A DNA stretch of 64,000 nt from Desulfosporosinus hippei DSM 8344 (GCF_900100785.1 NZ_FNCP01000017.1:49132-113131), one strand, 5' to 3'; counted from the first letter of the stretch, positions 26,107 through 36,610 are shown. Numbers and translations: made by a program. The notes: a model not told the origin generated them from the letters alone.

Positions 26107-27519
26107 TTGCTAGATATAAACGAACAAAGTTTGAACAGAGATGATTTTAAAATGATTCTGGACAATTCGTTTGATGAGATCTTTGTCGTTAATAGCAAGG
26201 GAATTGTAACCTATGTCAATAAAGTATGTAAGAAGCATTATGGCTTAGATCCTTCTGAGATAATCGGAAAGAATGTTAGCTATTTATTGAGTGAAGGTTA
26301 TTATTCACCAGCCTTGGCTCCCATAGTTTTTCAAAACAAGCAAACCGTAACCGTTGAGCAACAAACTAAAACTGGAATTAAACTTGTTGTCACTGCCACC
26401 CCTGTGATTAACAAGGATGGCGAAGTTGATTTCATCGTTATGAATAGCCGTGATATTACACAACTTGAAGAGTTAAAACAAGATTTAGATAAAACGAAAA
26501 AACTTGTTAAACATTACAAAAGCAAAGTCGATGAATTAAGTCAACAAGTCAGCTACTTTAAGGGATACTCCTTTCGAGATGAAAAAATGAAGTTATGCCT
26601 GGAAATAGTTAAGAGGGTTGCCTTAGTAAATTCTACAGTTCTTATCTTAGGGGAATCCGGTACCGGAAAAAATGTACTGGCCATGGATATTCATAAAATG
26701 AGCGAGCGTAAAGATGGCCCTTTCATCTGTATTAATGGAGCCACTATCCCAGAGCACCTCTTGGAGTCAGAGCTCTTCGGATATTGTCGCGGTGCTTTTA
26801 CAGGTGCAGATAAGTTCGGGAAAGTAGGATTGGTTGAACTAGCCCATGGTGGCACTTTGTTTCTGGATGAGATCGGTGAAATACCTTTGGGAATTCAAGC
26901 AAAATTATTAGAACTTATTCAAGAGCGCAGATTTATTCCCGTTGGCGGCAAAGAGCATAAGAAAATTGATGTAAGGATTGTTGCAGCGACCAATAGAAAC
27001 CTTGTTCAATTAATCGATGAAGGAAAATTTCGCGAGGACCTGTACTATAGGTTAAGCGTCATCGAAATTGATACTCCCCCTTTGAGAGAAAGAACCAATG
27101 ATATTATTCCGTTATTAGAGTTTTTTTTGAATAAATATGACTTAATGTATAAATACACTCACAAGTTTGATAAACAAAGTCTTGCTGTGCTTAAAAGTTA
27201 TACCTGGCCCGGAAATATTAGGGAGATGGAGCATTTGGCCGAACGATTAGTAGTTACGGTTCCCGAAGGATATATTCTACCCGAACATCTACCCAGTAAA
27301 ATGTTTAAAATACCATCTGCTCATGCTCACTCAAACATTTTGGAAGATGAACTGTCCAACTGGAAAAATCTCAAAAAAACCAGTGATGAAGAGGCTATCA
27401 TAATCAGATTGTATAATATGCTGGGGAGTTCATACAAAGTTGCAAACACCTTAAATATCAGCCAAAGCAAAGTAACACGTATCGTACGCAACCATAAACA
27501 ACGTTCTACTCTTAAGTAG
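26107..27519 (+). CDS. PAS-domain sigma54-dependent transcriptional activator
   Basis: 470 residues from the TTG at 26107; AAGGGAG nine bases earlier fits this start better than the TTG at 26098. Residues 10-110 are a PAS domain, then a short coiled coil, then a sigma54 AAA+ domain: Walker A LGESGTGKN, the sigma54-contact loop GAFTGA (in CRGAFTGADKFGKV), Walker B LFLDEIGEIP, and RLSVIEIDTPPLRERTNDI. The C-terminus (VANTLNISQSKVTRIVRNH) is a helix-turn-helix. It is divergent from the mtt operon, and both the mtt operon and the BCCT gene have -24/-12 promoters, so I infer it activates them on sensing an amine or redox signal through PAS. Confidence 0.9.
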   Translation: MLDINEQSLNRDDFKMILDNSFDEIFVVNSKGIVTYVNKVCKKHYGLDPSEIIGKNVSYLLSEGYYSPALAPIVFQNKQTVTVEQQTKTGIKLVVTATPVINKDGEVDFIVMNSRDITQLEELKQDLDKTKKLVKHYKSKVDELSQQVSYFKGYSFRDEKMKLCLEIVKRVALVNSTVLILGESGTGKNVLAMDIHKMSERKDGPFICINGATIPEHLLESELFGYCRGAFTGADKFGKVGLVELAHGGTLFLDEIGEIPLGIQAKLLELIQERRFIPVGGKEHKKIDVRIVAATNRNLVQLIDEGKFREDLYYRLSVIEIDTPPLRERTNDIIPLLEFFLNKYDLMYKYTHKFDKQSLAVLKSYTWPGNIREMEHLAERLVVTVPEGYILPEHLPSKMFKIPSAHAHSNILEDELSNWKNLKKTSDEEAIIIRLYNMLGSSYKVANTLNISQSKVTRIVRNHKQRSTLK

Positions 27520-27611
27520 ACGTTAGATACGAAATAATTTGCCGGCTAATTATTGATATTTAGTTTCATAAGTAGAAACCGAGCTCTTACGCAGCGGAGG
27601 TAATTAGGATT

Positions 27612-28529
27612 ATGAGATTAGAACAATTATTTCTTTTAATCGAAGTCGCTAAATACAACTCAATTTCATTGGCAGCTGAGCATGCCTTTATTACCCAACC
27701 GGCTGTAAGTTCATCAATCAGTAAACTTGAAGATGAGCTCGGAACACAACTTTTCAGACGAACTCCTCAGGGGGCTTATCCGACTTCAATCGGAGAAATT
27801 GTCATTGAAAAAGCTCGCCATATTCTTGATACCATCGAAGAAATCAAACAGATTTCCAACACCTCAGCATTAACAGGCGACCTATCCGTTGGGATTATAC
27901 CCAGTATGGGAGATAAAATTATTCCTAATGTTCTATATTACTTGAAGGAAAAGCATCCTGGTATTAATATTTCCTTAACAGTTGCTGAATCGATTAACAT
28001 CCTGCAGAATATTCAATCCGGCAAAAACGACATTGGGATTGTATTACTAACTGAAGAAATAACGGGCAAAGACATTTGTTGTGAAGAATTATTTAAAGAT
28101 AAATTTTTAATTTATGCTGCCAAAGACTCTCCTCTCGCTCAACAGGATTCGGTTTCTCTAAAGGAAGCACTTGGATATCCCTTTGTTGCTTATAATGACG
28201 AATTTACCAAGAATAATGGTGGTATTACAAGCATTCTTAAAAAACACGGTGAACCTAATGTCATTTTTCGATTTTGTAATTTTGAATTGATTAAAAGAGT
28301 CGTTTCCCAGGGAATCGCCATCTCCTTCTTCCCCAAATTCATGTCTGTCGATGATATTTATCTGCAGTCAGGAGAGATACTCCCGATACCTATCAGTGAC
28401 GTTAGTTTAGGCATTACTGTCGGTCTCATAAGATCAACACGCCATGCAGTCTCTCTCGTTGAAAAGGAATTTGTGGAAGCCCTGAAATCCATGTGTGAAA
28501 CTTCCGCAACTATTTCAAATGGCAACTAA
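27612..28529 (+). CDS. LysR-family transcriptional regulator
   Basis: 305 residues; the ATG follows GGAGG. The N-terminal winged HTH (NSISLAAEHAFITQPAVSSSISKLEDELGTQLFRRTPQGAYPTSIG, residues 16-60) and the periplasmic-binding-protein-like effector domain are typical. It is 92 bases downstream of the sigma54 activator on the same strand and ends in a strong terminator before the convergent BCCT gene. Its targets are unknown; its place within the amine island suggests a second layer of control over transport or methyltransferase genes. Confidence 0.88.
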   Translation: MRLEQLFLLIEVAKYNSISLAAEHAFITQPAVSSSISKLEDELGTQLFRRTPQGAYPTSIGEIVIEKARHILDTIEEIKQISNTSALTGDLSVGIIPSMGDKIIPNVLYYLKEKHPGINISLTVAESINILQNIQSGKNDIGIVLLTEEITGKDICCEELFKDKFLIYAAKDSPLAQQDSVSLKEALGYPFVAYNDEFTKNNGGITSILKKHGEPNVIFRFCNFELIKRVVSQGIAISFFPKFMSVDDIYLQSGEILPIPISDVSLGITVGLIRSTRHAVSLVEKEFVEALKSMCETSATISNGN

Positions 28530-28562
28530 TACATAAGAGGTATCTGATTTGTAGAAAGAGCA

Positions 28563-28610
28563 ATCCCAAAGAGGATGGCCGTGATCAGCCATCCTCTTTG
28601 GGATAATTTT
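28563..28610 (+). terminator. Terminator of the LysR gene
   Basis: A perfect 17-base stem (arms 28563-28579 and 28588-28604) with an eight-base loop is followed by AATTTT on the plus strand. Confidence 0.85.
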
Positions 28611-28648
28611 ACCCTTTACCCTCAGTCAACTTCATTATATATTTAACG

Positions 28649-28683
28649 GCAAAAGGCGGCTTCTGGCTGAAGCCGCCTTTTGC
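28649..28683 (-). terminator. Terminator of the BCCT transporter gene
   Basis: A perfect 15-base stem (GCAAAAGGCGGCTTC / GAAGCCGCCTTTTGC) with a five-base loop lies 41 bases past the transporter stop on the minus strand. Confidence 0.8.
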
Positions 28684-28723
28684 TATTTTCCGAGCTGGGC
28701 TTACCGCGACAGCCCTGTTATGA

Positions 28724-30289
28724 TTAGTCTTCTTCCGGATAATCGACAACTTGCACTTTATCTTCTCCGCCGAAATCCTCCTTGAGCCACTTGAGTAGGG
28801 ACAGCGATAACATGATGATAATAAATATAATGGGTACGCCGGTAGCAACCGATGAAAGCTGAACCACCGGTAATCCGCCCACCTCCATGATAGCTATCCC
28901 GATCACAGCCAGGAGTGAACACCAGAAAAGTCTTGTCCAGCGGGGAGATTCCTGATCATTCTTAACCTCTTTGCAAGAAATACTGGAAATAATATAGGCA
29001 TTGGTATCAATGGTAGTAGCTTGGAAAATAAGCATGACAAATAAGAAATAAGGGATCACTATTACAGCAAGGGGTAAGGTATGCAAAACATAGGAAATCA
29101 TTGCCCCGGCACCGGCATCTTTCATAATCATATCCAGTGCCACCCCTTGATTAAGCTGAAGATCTACGGCATAGCCGCCGAACACTAAGAAGAACAGTGA
29201 ACAGCCGATGGATGTTACAACCATCATATTTATAACCACGTTTTTGATGGTTCTCCCCTTGGAGATCCTGGCAACAAATAAGCCGAAATACATAGCCCAA
29301 GCAGCCCACCAAGCCCAGTAAAATACTGTCCAGTCTTGGGGGAAACCGGATTTGGTAATCGGATCTGTATATAAACTCATCCGTAAAAAGTTAGTAGCCA
29401 AAACCCCTAGGCTGTCAACATAAAAGGATAACAAAAACAAGGTGGGGCCAACGAGCGCAACAAACGCTAATAATCCCATACATAACCAACTATTTAATTC
29501 CGACAATTTTTTAATTCCGCTATTGATACCGGAGACAGCACTATAGGTAAATGTTGCCGCAATCACCAGTGTGGTCACGACTTTTACCGTCATAGTATCC
29601 GGAATACCCAGATAACCGGCTGCAACAGCCGACATCATAGGTACACACGTTCCTAAGGTTGTTCCTAATCCTCCGACCAGTCCAAGCACAACAAAGATAT
29701 CGATCGCTCTGCCAAGCCATCCGTCTACCCGGTTACCCAATACTCCCCGGCAAGCATAGCTTGGAGAGAAGTAGGGTTTTTTTCTAACGTAAAGCATGTA
29801 GGCAAAGGCGATGGCCCCTGGAACAAAGATAGCCCAGGCCGAAAGCCCCCAGTGAAACATTCCATAGGCAATAGCGAATTGCGCAGCTTGCCCTGAAAAT
29901 GCCTCATTCCAGTAAGGAGGAAACTTTAGATAATACAGAGGCTCGGCCATGGACCAATAAACTAAACCTGCTCCAACACCGCCGGTGAACATCATCGAAA
30001 ACCAGCTGAAGTCTGAGAATTCAGGTTTATCATCTGTTCCGCCCAATTTTACATTGCCATATCTGCCGAAAGCCAGCCAAAATGAAAATATTACACAGCC
30101 CAAAGCAAATAATAACCATAACCAGTCCATTCTATAGGTTATAGCTTTTAATATGGTTGCAACATAGGGTTGCAGCTCTGTACCATAAATAAGCATTGGG
30201 GCATATAACAAAACACATAGAATAGCACTGCCCCAGAAAACAACAGGATTTATACGAGCATATATCCCTTTAGACTTCTCTTGTGACAA
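28724..30289 (-). CDS. BCCT-family quaternary amine transporter
   Basis: 521 residues from the TTG at 30289, eight bases after AAAGGG; a GTG three codons earlier overlaps that site. About twelve transmembrane segments are visible. The Trp-rich BCCT signature is present (DWTVFYWAWWAAWAMYFGLFVARISKGRTI), as is GGVGAGLVYWSMAEP in the first third, where the Trp residues form the trimethylammonium-binding site. The family imports betaine, carnitine or choline with sodium or by exchange. It has its own sigma54 promoter 390 bases upstream and an activator site further up. The expected substrate is a quaternary amine feeding the neighbouring MttB-type enzymes. Confidence 0.92.
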   Translation of the reverse strand: MSQEKSKGIYARINPVVFWGSAILCVLLYAPMLIYGTELQPYVATILKAITYRMDWLWLLFALGCVIFSFWLAFGRYGNVKLGGTDDKPEFSDFSWFSMMFTGGVGAGLVYWSMAEPLYYLKFPPYWNEAFSGQAAQFAIAYGMFHWGLSAWAIFVPGAIAFAYMLYVRKKPYFSPSYACRGVLGNRVDGWLGRAIDIFVVLGLVGGLGTTLGTCVPMMSAVAAGYLGIPDTMTVKVVTTLVIAATFTYSAVSGINSGIKKLSELNSWLCMGLLAFVALVGPTLFLLSFYVDSLGVLATNFLRMSLYTDPITKSGFPQDWTVFYWAWWAAWAMYFGLFVARISKGRTIKNVVINMMVVTSIGCSLFFLVFGGYAVDLQLNQGVALDMIMKDAGAGAMISYVLHTLPLAVIVIPYFLFVMLIFQATTIDTNAYIISSISCKEVKNDQESPRWTRLFWCSLLAVIGIAIMEVGGLPVVQLSSVATGVPIIFIIIMLSLSLLKWLKEDFGGEDKVQVVDYPEED

Positions 30290-30681
30290 GTTATTCACCC
30301 TTTCTTGTGATTTAATCTGAGAACCGGGTTTAAGAAGATAAGTCAGTTGATAAAATCCACGTGTCTATCTAGTATGTGTTACAAAAGCAAAATCCTTGGT
30401 TATTACCTTCTTGTTATTTTCAGGTCACGTGAAAAACAATCCTATGCTGATGCCCGCTATCATGAAAAATGCGTTATAATACCGTTAAACTTTTTTTATC
30501 CTCCATTTCGAATTTTTTAATGGCTTAGTTTGTTATCCCCTCCTTTTCTTACCTAGAAAATCCGAATTTAATCAAAAAACTCTTGACATTCATTAGCTGG
30601 TCTTTGAATATTAGATCAGGATCTATACCTCTTCTAACCTCCTTCACAAAATAACTGTCAATCTCTATAAGACATTTGTTT

Positions 30682-30695
30682 GCAAATTTGCTGCC
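30682..30695 (-). promoter_or_regulatory. Sigma54 (-24/-12) promoter of the BCCT gene
   Basis: On the minus strand the sequence is TTGGCAGCAAATTTGCAA: GG at 30695-30694, ten bases, GC at 30683-30682. It is the best -24/-12 match in the window. The predicted start is near 30670, so the leader is about 380 bases. Confidence 0.75.
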
Positions 30696-30861
30696 AACTA
30701 TCAATAAAATAAATATCCCTATGCGAAATAATTCATAATTGAGTAGTATCCTCTCGGTTAATAGGCTATATAACTTAATAAAAAGAGGGTCTTATTCAAT
30801 AAAAAAAAGATATTCTCTGATAAATCCACAATTTAGCTTCTTGACTATTCTCAATTATATA

Positions 30862-30910
30862 TAAAATTAAGTCTAATTGACTTTCTCCAAGTCAATTAGA
30901 CTTAATTTTA
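30862..30910. promoter_or_regulatory. Perfect 22-base inverted repeat holding two RAGTC-N5-GACTY sites
   Basis: Arms 30862-30883 and 30889-30910 are perfectly complementary, with loop TCTCC. Inside are AAGTCTAATTGACTT (30869-30883) and AAGTCAATTAGACTT (30889-30903). The centre is about 200 bases upstream of the BCCT sigma54 promoter, the position of an enhancer. It lies 124 bases past the MATE gene stop, so it could also end that transcript, but no T-run follows. Confidence 0.6.
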
Positions 30911-31033
30911 TTGATCTTCATAATAGTTTTGTCCAATATGTGCTGATAACAGCACCCAACCATCTTTTTAATGGAGTGGATTTCAAAGGAAGCATAACCT
31001 TGAGTCAACAAGACTTATACACTTTTCTCTTAT

Positions 31034-32395
31034 CTATTGGTTTACTCTTGTAGCTTTCTGTCTTCTCTGCACAACCAAAAGGCGGCCGAATAAACTGACT
31101 GCACTTACTGCCAGACCCAGTATTAGTCCAATCCAATAACCCGATGCACCAAGTGGAGTGTTGTCGGCCATATAATACCCTGCCGGCAAACCAATACCCC
31201 AATAAGAAATACATGCCGTGAGAAAGGTAACATTCACATCTTTGTATCCACGTAAAGTTCCTTGAATCGGTGCAGCTATTGCGTCTGATAATTGGAAGAA
31301 TAAAGCGTAAATGAGAAAATGTTGTGCCATTTTAATGACTTCAGCCTCTTTAGAATACAAAGCTGCTACTTCTTTGCTAAAAAGCAGTAGTATAGAAGCA
31401 CAAATGCAAGCCATTCCAATAGACATACCCATACCCAGATAGCTATAATGCCGAGCATCCTTCAGCCTATTAGCACCTACTTCAAAACCGACCACAATAG
31501 TTAGGGCAGAAGAAATGCTCAATGGTACCATATAAAGCATAGTAGCAAAATTCATAGCTACCTGATGCGCAGCAATAGTAACAGTATTGAACGTGCTCAT
31601 TAGTAAGGCAACAACTGCAAAAATACTGGTCTCTACAAAAATTGCAAATCCTATGGGTAAACCAATCTTTAATTGTCCTTTCCATTCTTTCAGCGATATT
31701 CGATAAACATGCTTAAACACTTGATATGAAGAGAATAATTTATGATGCGAAATCACGATCAATGCTATAAAAGCCATACAATAATAGGTAAGAGTGGACG
31801 CCACGCCTGCACCAACACCACCTAAGGCAGGAAAACCAATTTTACCAAAAATAAGAATATAATTTAGTAATACATTAAGTGGCAATGATACGACAGCAAT
31901 CATCATTGTTATTCTCGTTTTCCCAAGGGCATCAATAAATGCACGTAAAACTTGATAGGTAAACAATGCTGGGATTCCATAGGCAAGTGCTAATAGGTAA
32001 TCTCGGGATATTCGAAGTACGCTATTTTCCAAACCCATCAGTAAAAGAATTGAGTCTAAAGCAATAGCTCCTCCCCCAATAACAAGTATTGCAATAAAGA
32101 GGGCTAAATAAATTCCTTGCACGACTTTAAAGGAAACTTCTTCCTCTCGTTTCGCCCCAATTAATTGGGCAACAATGGGAGTAACAGCTACGAAAATCCC
32201 CCCAAAACCGGCACCTATGGGAACCCATATACTTGAACCGATGGCTACCCCAGCCAGGTCTGGAGTACTTGCATGTCCAGACATAATCGTGTCGAAAAAA
32301 TTCATGGAGAACATAGTGATTTGAGCAACTAATATCGGCCATAGAATTGAAAACAACTGTTTAATCTTTTGCAGCATTGTAAATGTTTGTTTCAT
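31034..32395 (-). CDS. MATE-family multidrug exporter
   Basis: 453 residues with twelve predicted membrane segments in two homologous halves (first begins ILVAQITMFSMNFFDTIMSGH, typical of NorM). The family exports cationic drugs or metabolites in exchange for sodium or protons. The ATG overlaps the topoisomerase stop by four bases (ATGA), so the two genes are co-translated, an association with no clear functional meaning. The gene begins and ends without other features. Confidence 0.9.
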   Translation of the reverse strand: MKQTFTMLQKIKQLFSILWPILVAQITMFSMNFFDTIMSGHASTPDLAGVAIGSSIWVPIGAGFGGIFVAVTPIVAQLIGAKREEEVSFKVVQGIYLALFIAILVIGGGAIALDSILLLMGLENSVLRISRDYLLALAYGIPALFTYQVLRAFIDALGKTRITMMIAVVSLPLNVLLNYILIFGKIGFPALGGVGAGVASTLTYYCMAFIALIVISHHKLFSSYQVFKHVYRISLKEWKGQLKIGLPIGFAIFVETSIFAVVALLMSTFNTVTIAAHQVAMNFATMLYMVPLSISSALTIVVGFEVGANRLKDARHYSYLGMGMSIGMACICASILLLFSKEVAALYSKEAEVIKMAQHFLIYALFFQLSDAIAAPIQGTLRGYKDVNVTFLTACISYWGIGLPAGYYMADNTPLGASGYWIGLILGLAVSAVSLFGRLLVVQRRQKATRVNQ

Positions 32396-34692
32396 GAATT
32401 CTCAATCTCAAATTTTAATTTTGCCTCAAGTTGATCTTCCCATATCAAGTAGGCCGCGAAAGTTTTCCCCGATTTAGATTTAAAGCCTTTAATCAAGGGG
32501 GTTTTCCCCTTTTTCAATAAGCTTTTGACTTGATTTACTGTCAGTACTTTACCACAAATAGGTGTTTTCCATAAAACAAAATGGCAGCCTTCTCTCCAGT
32601 TTGAACATCCAAATCCCTTCTGACCTTCGATTATTTCCCCGCCGCACTTTGGACAGTTTCCCAATCCTTTTATCTGACTCTCCTCTACTGTTATTGTTTT
32701 ATCTTTCTTTCCCGATTCCTTTACTTCCTTGGAAGTGCCTTTACTTTTTTTTATGTTCTTTGAGGATGGGGCAAGAGCTAAAGGGGTTTTACCATGTCTT
32801 TGTTCAAAGGAACGCAGCTCTTGAAGAATTCGTACAATGGCCTCTTCTACTTCTGTCATGTAATGTTCAATTGTGAGTTCTCCTCTTTCAACTTTTGACA
32901 GGTCAAACTCCATTTGTCCTGTCATTTCCGCACTAATAAGGAGCTGTGCTTGAGGTAGCTTTTCCTTAATCACTTTAATCAATTCCATGCCTTTTTCAGA
33001 GGGTCTTAAGATCTTGTGATCCTGCAGGATATATCCCCGATCAATTAGGCTTTCAATAATAGCTGGTCGAGTTGCTACTGTACCCAGTCCTTTTCCTTTA
33101 AGTTGCTGGCGAAGTATTTCATCATCAATCTGTTTTCCAGCACCCTCCATAGCTTTAAGAAGATCACCTTGAGTGAAGCGTTTCGGTGGTTTTGTACTTT
33201 TTTCTTCAATAAAAACATGTTTCGCCTGTACGTCCTCTCCATTGCTCAGAGGGGGCAAGGCTACACTTTCATCCTCTGTCTGATCTTTTTTGAGCTTTTT
33301 CTTACTTTTTCCTTCACTCTCTTCATTAATCTCACCTGAACCATATACTTTTTTCCACCCTAGGCTCAACAATACTTTTCCTTTCGTGCGAAAGGCCTCC
33401 TCTTCAACCATAGTAAGTACATCAGTTTGATGGTACTGAGCAGGAGGAAACCAAACTGCCAGAAAACGCCGAATGATTAAGTCATATAGATTCTGTTCGT
33501 CGCGATTGAGCCTATCTAGGGCAATTTTTTCAGTTGTCGGGATAATGGCATGGTGGGCAGTGATTGTATTAATTACTCTTTTTCCCTTAGGTAATCCAAA
33601 CTGAGCTGCCTCATCAACTAAATTCGTATAAGGTTCTTGGCGAGTCGCTCTAAGATGATCTGGCAGTTTTGGTAAAATGTCTGGGGATAAATAAGCACAA
33701 TCCGTACGCGGATAAGTTATAGCCTTTTTTTCATAGAGTGACTGAGCTAACTGCAGTACTTTCTCGGCACTATACCCGTATTTTTTAGAAGCTGCAATTG
33801 ATAATGAGGTCAAATCAAATAGCAGGGGGGCCGGCTCCTGTATATCTTTCTGCTCAATTTTAAGGATTTTCCCTTGCTTACCTAGGGTTTTGGCAACAAT
33901 AGTCTCTGCAACCTGAGGATCTGTTATCCGCTTTGAGTCATCTCTTAGGTCAAACCACTTACCTGGATATCCCCCTTGCAAAGTTGTGAACTCTGCCTTG
34001 ACCTCAAAGAATTGCTGAGTAACAAATTGTTCGATTTCCCACTCCCGCTCTACGATTAAGGCTAAGGTCGGTGTCTGTACTCGACCTATTGAAATAACAT
34101 TGGGTTTTTTGCGTTCTGCATCGAAGCTACCAAATAAGGAGCTAAATCCTTCTGTCAAATTCATTCCGAAATCCCAATCTGCGTAGGCCCGTCCATTCCC
34201 GGCTGCAGCTAATCCTGCCATTGACTCACCTGGGCGGAGAGATTTTAAACCCTCTAAAATTGCTGCGTTGGTCAAAGAGGAAATCCAGAGCCGAGACAAA
34301 GGCTTGTTGCACTTTGAGGCATCCCAGACCTCCTGAAAAAGCAACTGTCCTTCCCGATCGGCGTCAGTTCCACAAATAACCTCACCAATGTCCGCAGACT
34401 TTAACCATTGTTGAATTACTTTAAATTGCTTTTCTGCCCCGGATTTAACAACCCGCCGAAAATCCCTAAGGTTAGGTAATACTGGCAATCTCTTTAAACT
34501 CCAACGTTTCCCGACTCTATCTAAATCCATATAAGCTTCCGGACGCTCTAGCTCTAATAGGTGGCCATAGCACCAGGTTATCACATAGCTTTCATTCTCT
34601 AAGTACCCATCGCCTCGCTTTTTTACGCCTAAGGCGGCAGCATATTCACGAGCTTGGGAAGGCTTTTCTGCAATAATAAGTTTTCTAATCAT
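32392..34692 (-). CDS. topB: DNA topoisomerase III
   Basis: 766 residues. An N-terminal Toprim domain (KLIIAEKPSQAREYAAALG; acidic DADREGQLL near residue 105) leads to the type IA core with the active-site tyrosine in AITYPRTDCAYLS and AVWFPPAQYHQTDVL. Near residue 690 a C-terminal topoisomerase zinc finger is present (CPKCGGEIIEGQKGFGCSNWREGC), followed by another conserved repeat domain. It relaxes or decatenates DNA by single-strand passage. The length is usual for TopB with a zinc-finger extension. RBS is GAGAGG. Confidence 0.92.
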   Translation of the reverse strand: MIRKLIIAEKPSQAREYAAALGVKKRGDGYLENESYVITWCYGHLLELERPEAYMDLDRVGKRWSLKRLPVLPNLRDFRRVVKSGAEKQFKVIQQWLKSADIGEVICGTDADREGQLLFQEVWDASKCNKPLSRLWISSLTNAAILEGLKSLRPGESMAGLAAAGNGRAYADWDFGMNLTEGFSSLFGSFDAERKKPNVISIGRVQTPTLALIVEREWEIEQFVTQQFFEVKAEFTTLQGGYPGKWFDLRDDSKRITDPQVAETIVAKTLGKQGKILKIEQKDIQEPAPLLFDLTSLSIAASKKYGYSAEKVLQLAQSLYEKKAITYPRTDCAYLSPDILPKLPDHLRATRQEPYTNLVDEAAQFGLPKGKRVINTITAHHAIIPTTEKIALDRLNRDEQNLYDLIIRRFLAVWFPPAQYHQTDVLTMVEEEAFRTKGKVLLSLGWKKVYGSGEINEESEGKSKKKLKKDQTEDESVALPPLSNGEDVQAKHVFIEEKSTKPPKRFTQGDLLKAMEGAGKQIDDEILRQQLKGKGLGTVATRPAIIESLIDRGYILQDHKILRPSEKGMELIKVIKEKLPQAQLLISAEMTGQMEFDLSKVERGELTIEHYMTEVEEAIVRILQELRSFEQRHGKTPLALAPSSKNIKKSKGTSKEVKESGKKDKTITVEESQIKGLGNCPKCGGEIIEGQKGFGCSNWREGCHFVLWKTPICGKVLTVNQVKSLLKKGKTPLIKGFKSKSGKTFAAYLIWEDQLEAKLKFEIENS

Positions 34693-34842
34693 CTCGATCC
34701 TCTCTTTATCAATGAACCTATGTCCAGGGAATTGAGCTTATTATATCTTACCACAGATTAGGTCTATAAGGGTCAATTGGAACTACCCTCTTAAGGCATT
34801 CTACTATTATTGTTCGTTTATTATAGTTAAAGTTTAATTAAC

Positions 34843-34875
34843 AAAAAAAGAACACCGACATGGTGTCCTTTTTTA
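34843..34875 (-). terminator. Terminator of the chemoreceptor gene
   Basis: A hairpin (GGACACC / GGTGTTC with flanking A and T runs) is followed by TTTTTTT on the minus strand, 20 bases past the stop codon at 34895. Confidence 0.85.
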
Positions 34876-34894
34876 CTGCATTAGTTTCCCATTG

Positions 34895-36610
34895 CTAAAT
34901 ACGAAACTTTTCAACAGCGTATCGAAGCTCTTCAGCTAAATTCGCTAAGCTCTTACTGTTGTCCGTGATTTGATCCATGGCTGCAGTCTGTTCCTGAATA
35001 GCTGCACTTACACTTAAAGTTTGATTAGATGTTTCCTTATTTAATTCATCAATTGATAAAACAGATGAAACGATATATTGACTTCCACTTGCCATTTGTT
35101 GTACCACTGCTGCTATTTGGTTTACTTGATCGGAGACTTCATTGATCAACCCTACAATATTCCCAAAGGCTTTGCCTGCAGTATTAACTACTTCCACACC
35201 ATCTGCAACACTGCGTACAGCGCTTTCCATTGCTAAGCTAGCGTCCTTAATATTTTCTTTATTTTCTTTAACCGTTGAAACAATATTAACTGCTGAATCT
35301 CTTGATAGTTCTGCAAGCTTTCGCACTTCCTCTGCTACAACTGCAAAACCTCGCCCATTCTCTCCTGCTCGGGCAGCTTCGATAGCCGCGTTCAAAGCTA
35401 GTAGGTTTGTCTGCGATGAGATATTAGCAATAATATCAATGAATTCTGTGATATTATCAAAACCAGACTCTAATTTCTGAATTGCATTCTGAACAAGCTC
35501 AGTTGAACTACCAACTATGCTCATTTGTTCTACAGCATGAGCAATCGTTTGATTACCTGCTTGGGCAATCTGAACTGTCTTGTTCGCAGTATTGGCAACT
35601 ATATTACCACTCGAAGCAACTTCTTCAATACTAGCCGAAAGTTCTTCAATCGTCCCAGATGTATCAGACAGTGCCTTGACTTGCTGTTCTGAGCCATTTG
35701 CCACTTCAGAAATTGCCCGGCTTATTTGATTTGAAACTTGAGTATTTTGATCCATTGTAGCGACAATTTCCTGAGATGCCGCCGTAAGCTGCTCTGCAGA
35801 GTCAGATATTTGAGTTACCAACCCCCTCAAATTAGCAGTCATAATATCAAAGGACCTTGCGAGTATTCCTACTTCATCCTCTGTTGAAATATTAAGTTCA
35901 ACATTTAAGTTTCCTTGAGCGACCTTTTCAACACTCTCTGAAATTCTTTTCAATGGCTGTACTATCATTCTCGTGATTAAAATCCCGATTAATACTGCAA
36001 GCAGTGTTGCCAATGCCGGCAAAAGAATTAGCATCGACTGAGCACTATTAATCATCCTGTTATCGTTAGTAACTTCTGATTTTGCTTCTTCGATATTATA
36101 ATTTCCGATTTCGCGCAACAGAGTCTGAAAATCTTCTTGCGCTGAAAAACCCATTTTGTAGTAGTATTCCATTGCTTCATTCCTTTTGCCCTTTTGTTCA
36201 TAATCCAAGGTTGTTTCAATAACTTGCTTCAAAATTTTGAACTGCTCATTGGCCTTTGATAATCTTTCCAGTTCATAACTCGTTGATGCTAAGGGTGTAT
36301 AACTTATAAGGAATTTCTCAATTGAGTTTTCACGCACAGTTATTTGATCTAATTGTTGCTGATAAGTTGCCTTGTCGAGTGTATAAGAGGTTATTGCCAA
36401 AACTGCTGATTTAAGTGCATTACTATCTGATCGTGCTTGATTAATATCCCGTATTGGTATTAACTCGTTGTCATATAAACTATTAAGGGAGGTACTCGCT
36501 TTTTGAAAATAGAAATAACCGATATAGCCTACTCCACCTAGGGAAACTACCATTATGGATATAATGATTCCAATTTTAAATGCTGTTTTTCTATTAAGAA
36601 TCCAATTCAA
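34895..36610 (-). CDS. Methyl-accepting chemotaxis protein with a 4HB-type sensor
   Basis: 571 residues from a TTG start, seven bases after AAAGGAGG. The first transmembrane helix is near residues 12-32 and the second near 190-212. Between them is a helical extracytoplasmic domain resembling the four-helix-bundle MCP sensor ([20 protein letters not shown]). A HAMP domain ([22 protein letters not shown]) and a full signalling domain follow, with [38 protein letters not shown]. It senses an external ligand and controls CheA. The ligand is not readable. It is a single gene with its own terminator. Confidence 0.93.
   Translation of the reverse strand: MNWILNRKTAFKIGIIISIMVVSLGGVGYIGYFYFQKASTSLNSLYDNELIPIRDINQARSDSNALKSAVLAITSYTLDKATYQQQLDQITVRENSIEKFLISYTPLASTSYELERLSKANEQFKILKQVIETTLDYEQKGKRNEAMEYYYKMGFSAQEDFQTLLREIGNYNIEEAKSEVTNDNRMINSAQSMLILLPALATLLAVLIGILITRMIVQPLKRISESVEKVAQGNLNVELNISTEDEVGILARSFDIMTANLRGLVTQISDSAEQLTAASQEIVATMDQNTQVSNQISRAISEVANGSEQQVKALSDTSGTIEELSASIEEVASSGNIVANTANKTVQIAQAGNQTIAHAVEQMSIVGSSTELVQNAIQKLESGFDNITEFIDIIANISSQTNLLALNAAIEAARAGENGRGFAVVAEEVRKLAELSRDSAVNIVSTVKENKENIKDASLAMESAVRSVADGVEVVNTAGKAFGNIVGLINEVSDQVNQIAAVVQQMASGSQYIVSSVLSIDELNKETSNQTLSVSAAIQEQTAAMDQITDNSKSLANLAEELRYAVEKFRI

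Noticed and set aside
30862..30910. 22-base inverted repeat as only a terminator of the MATE gene
   Set aside because: There is no T-run after it, it lies over 120 bases past the gene, and it contains two copies of a motif also found by the mtt promoter. A dual role is not excluded.
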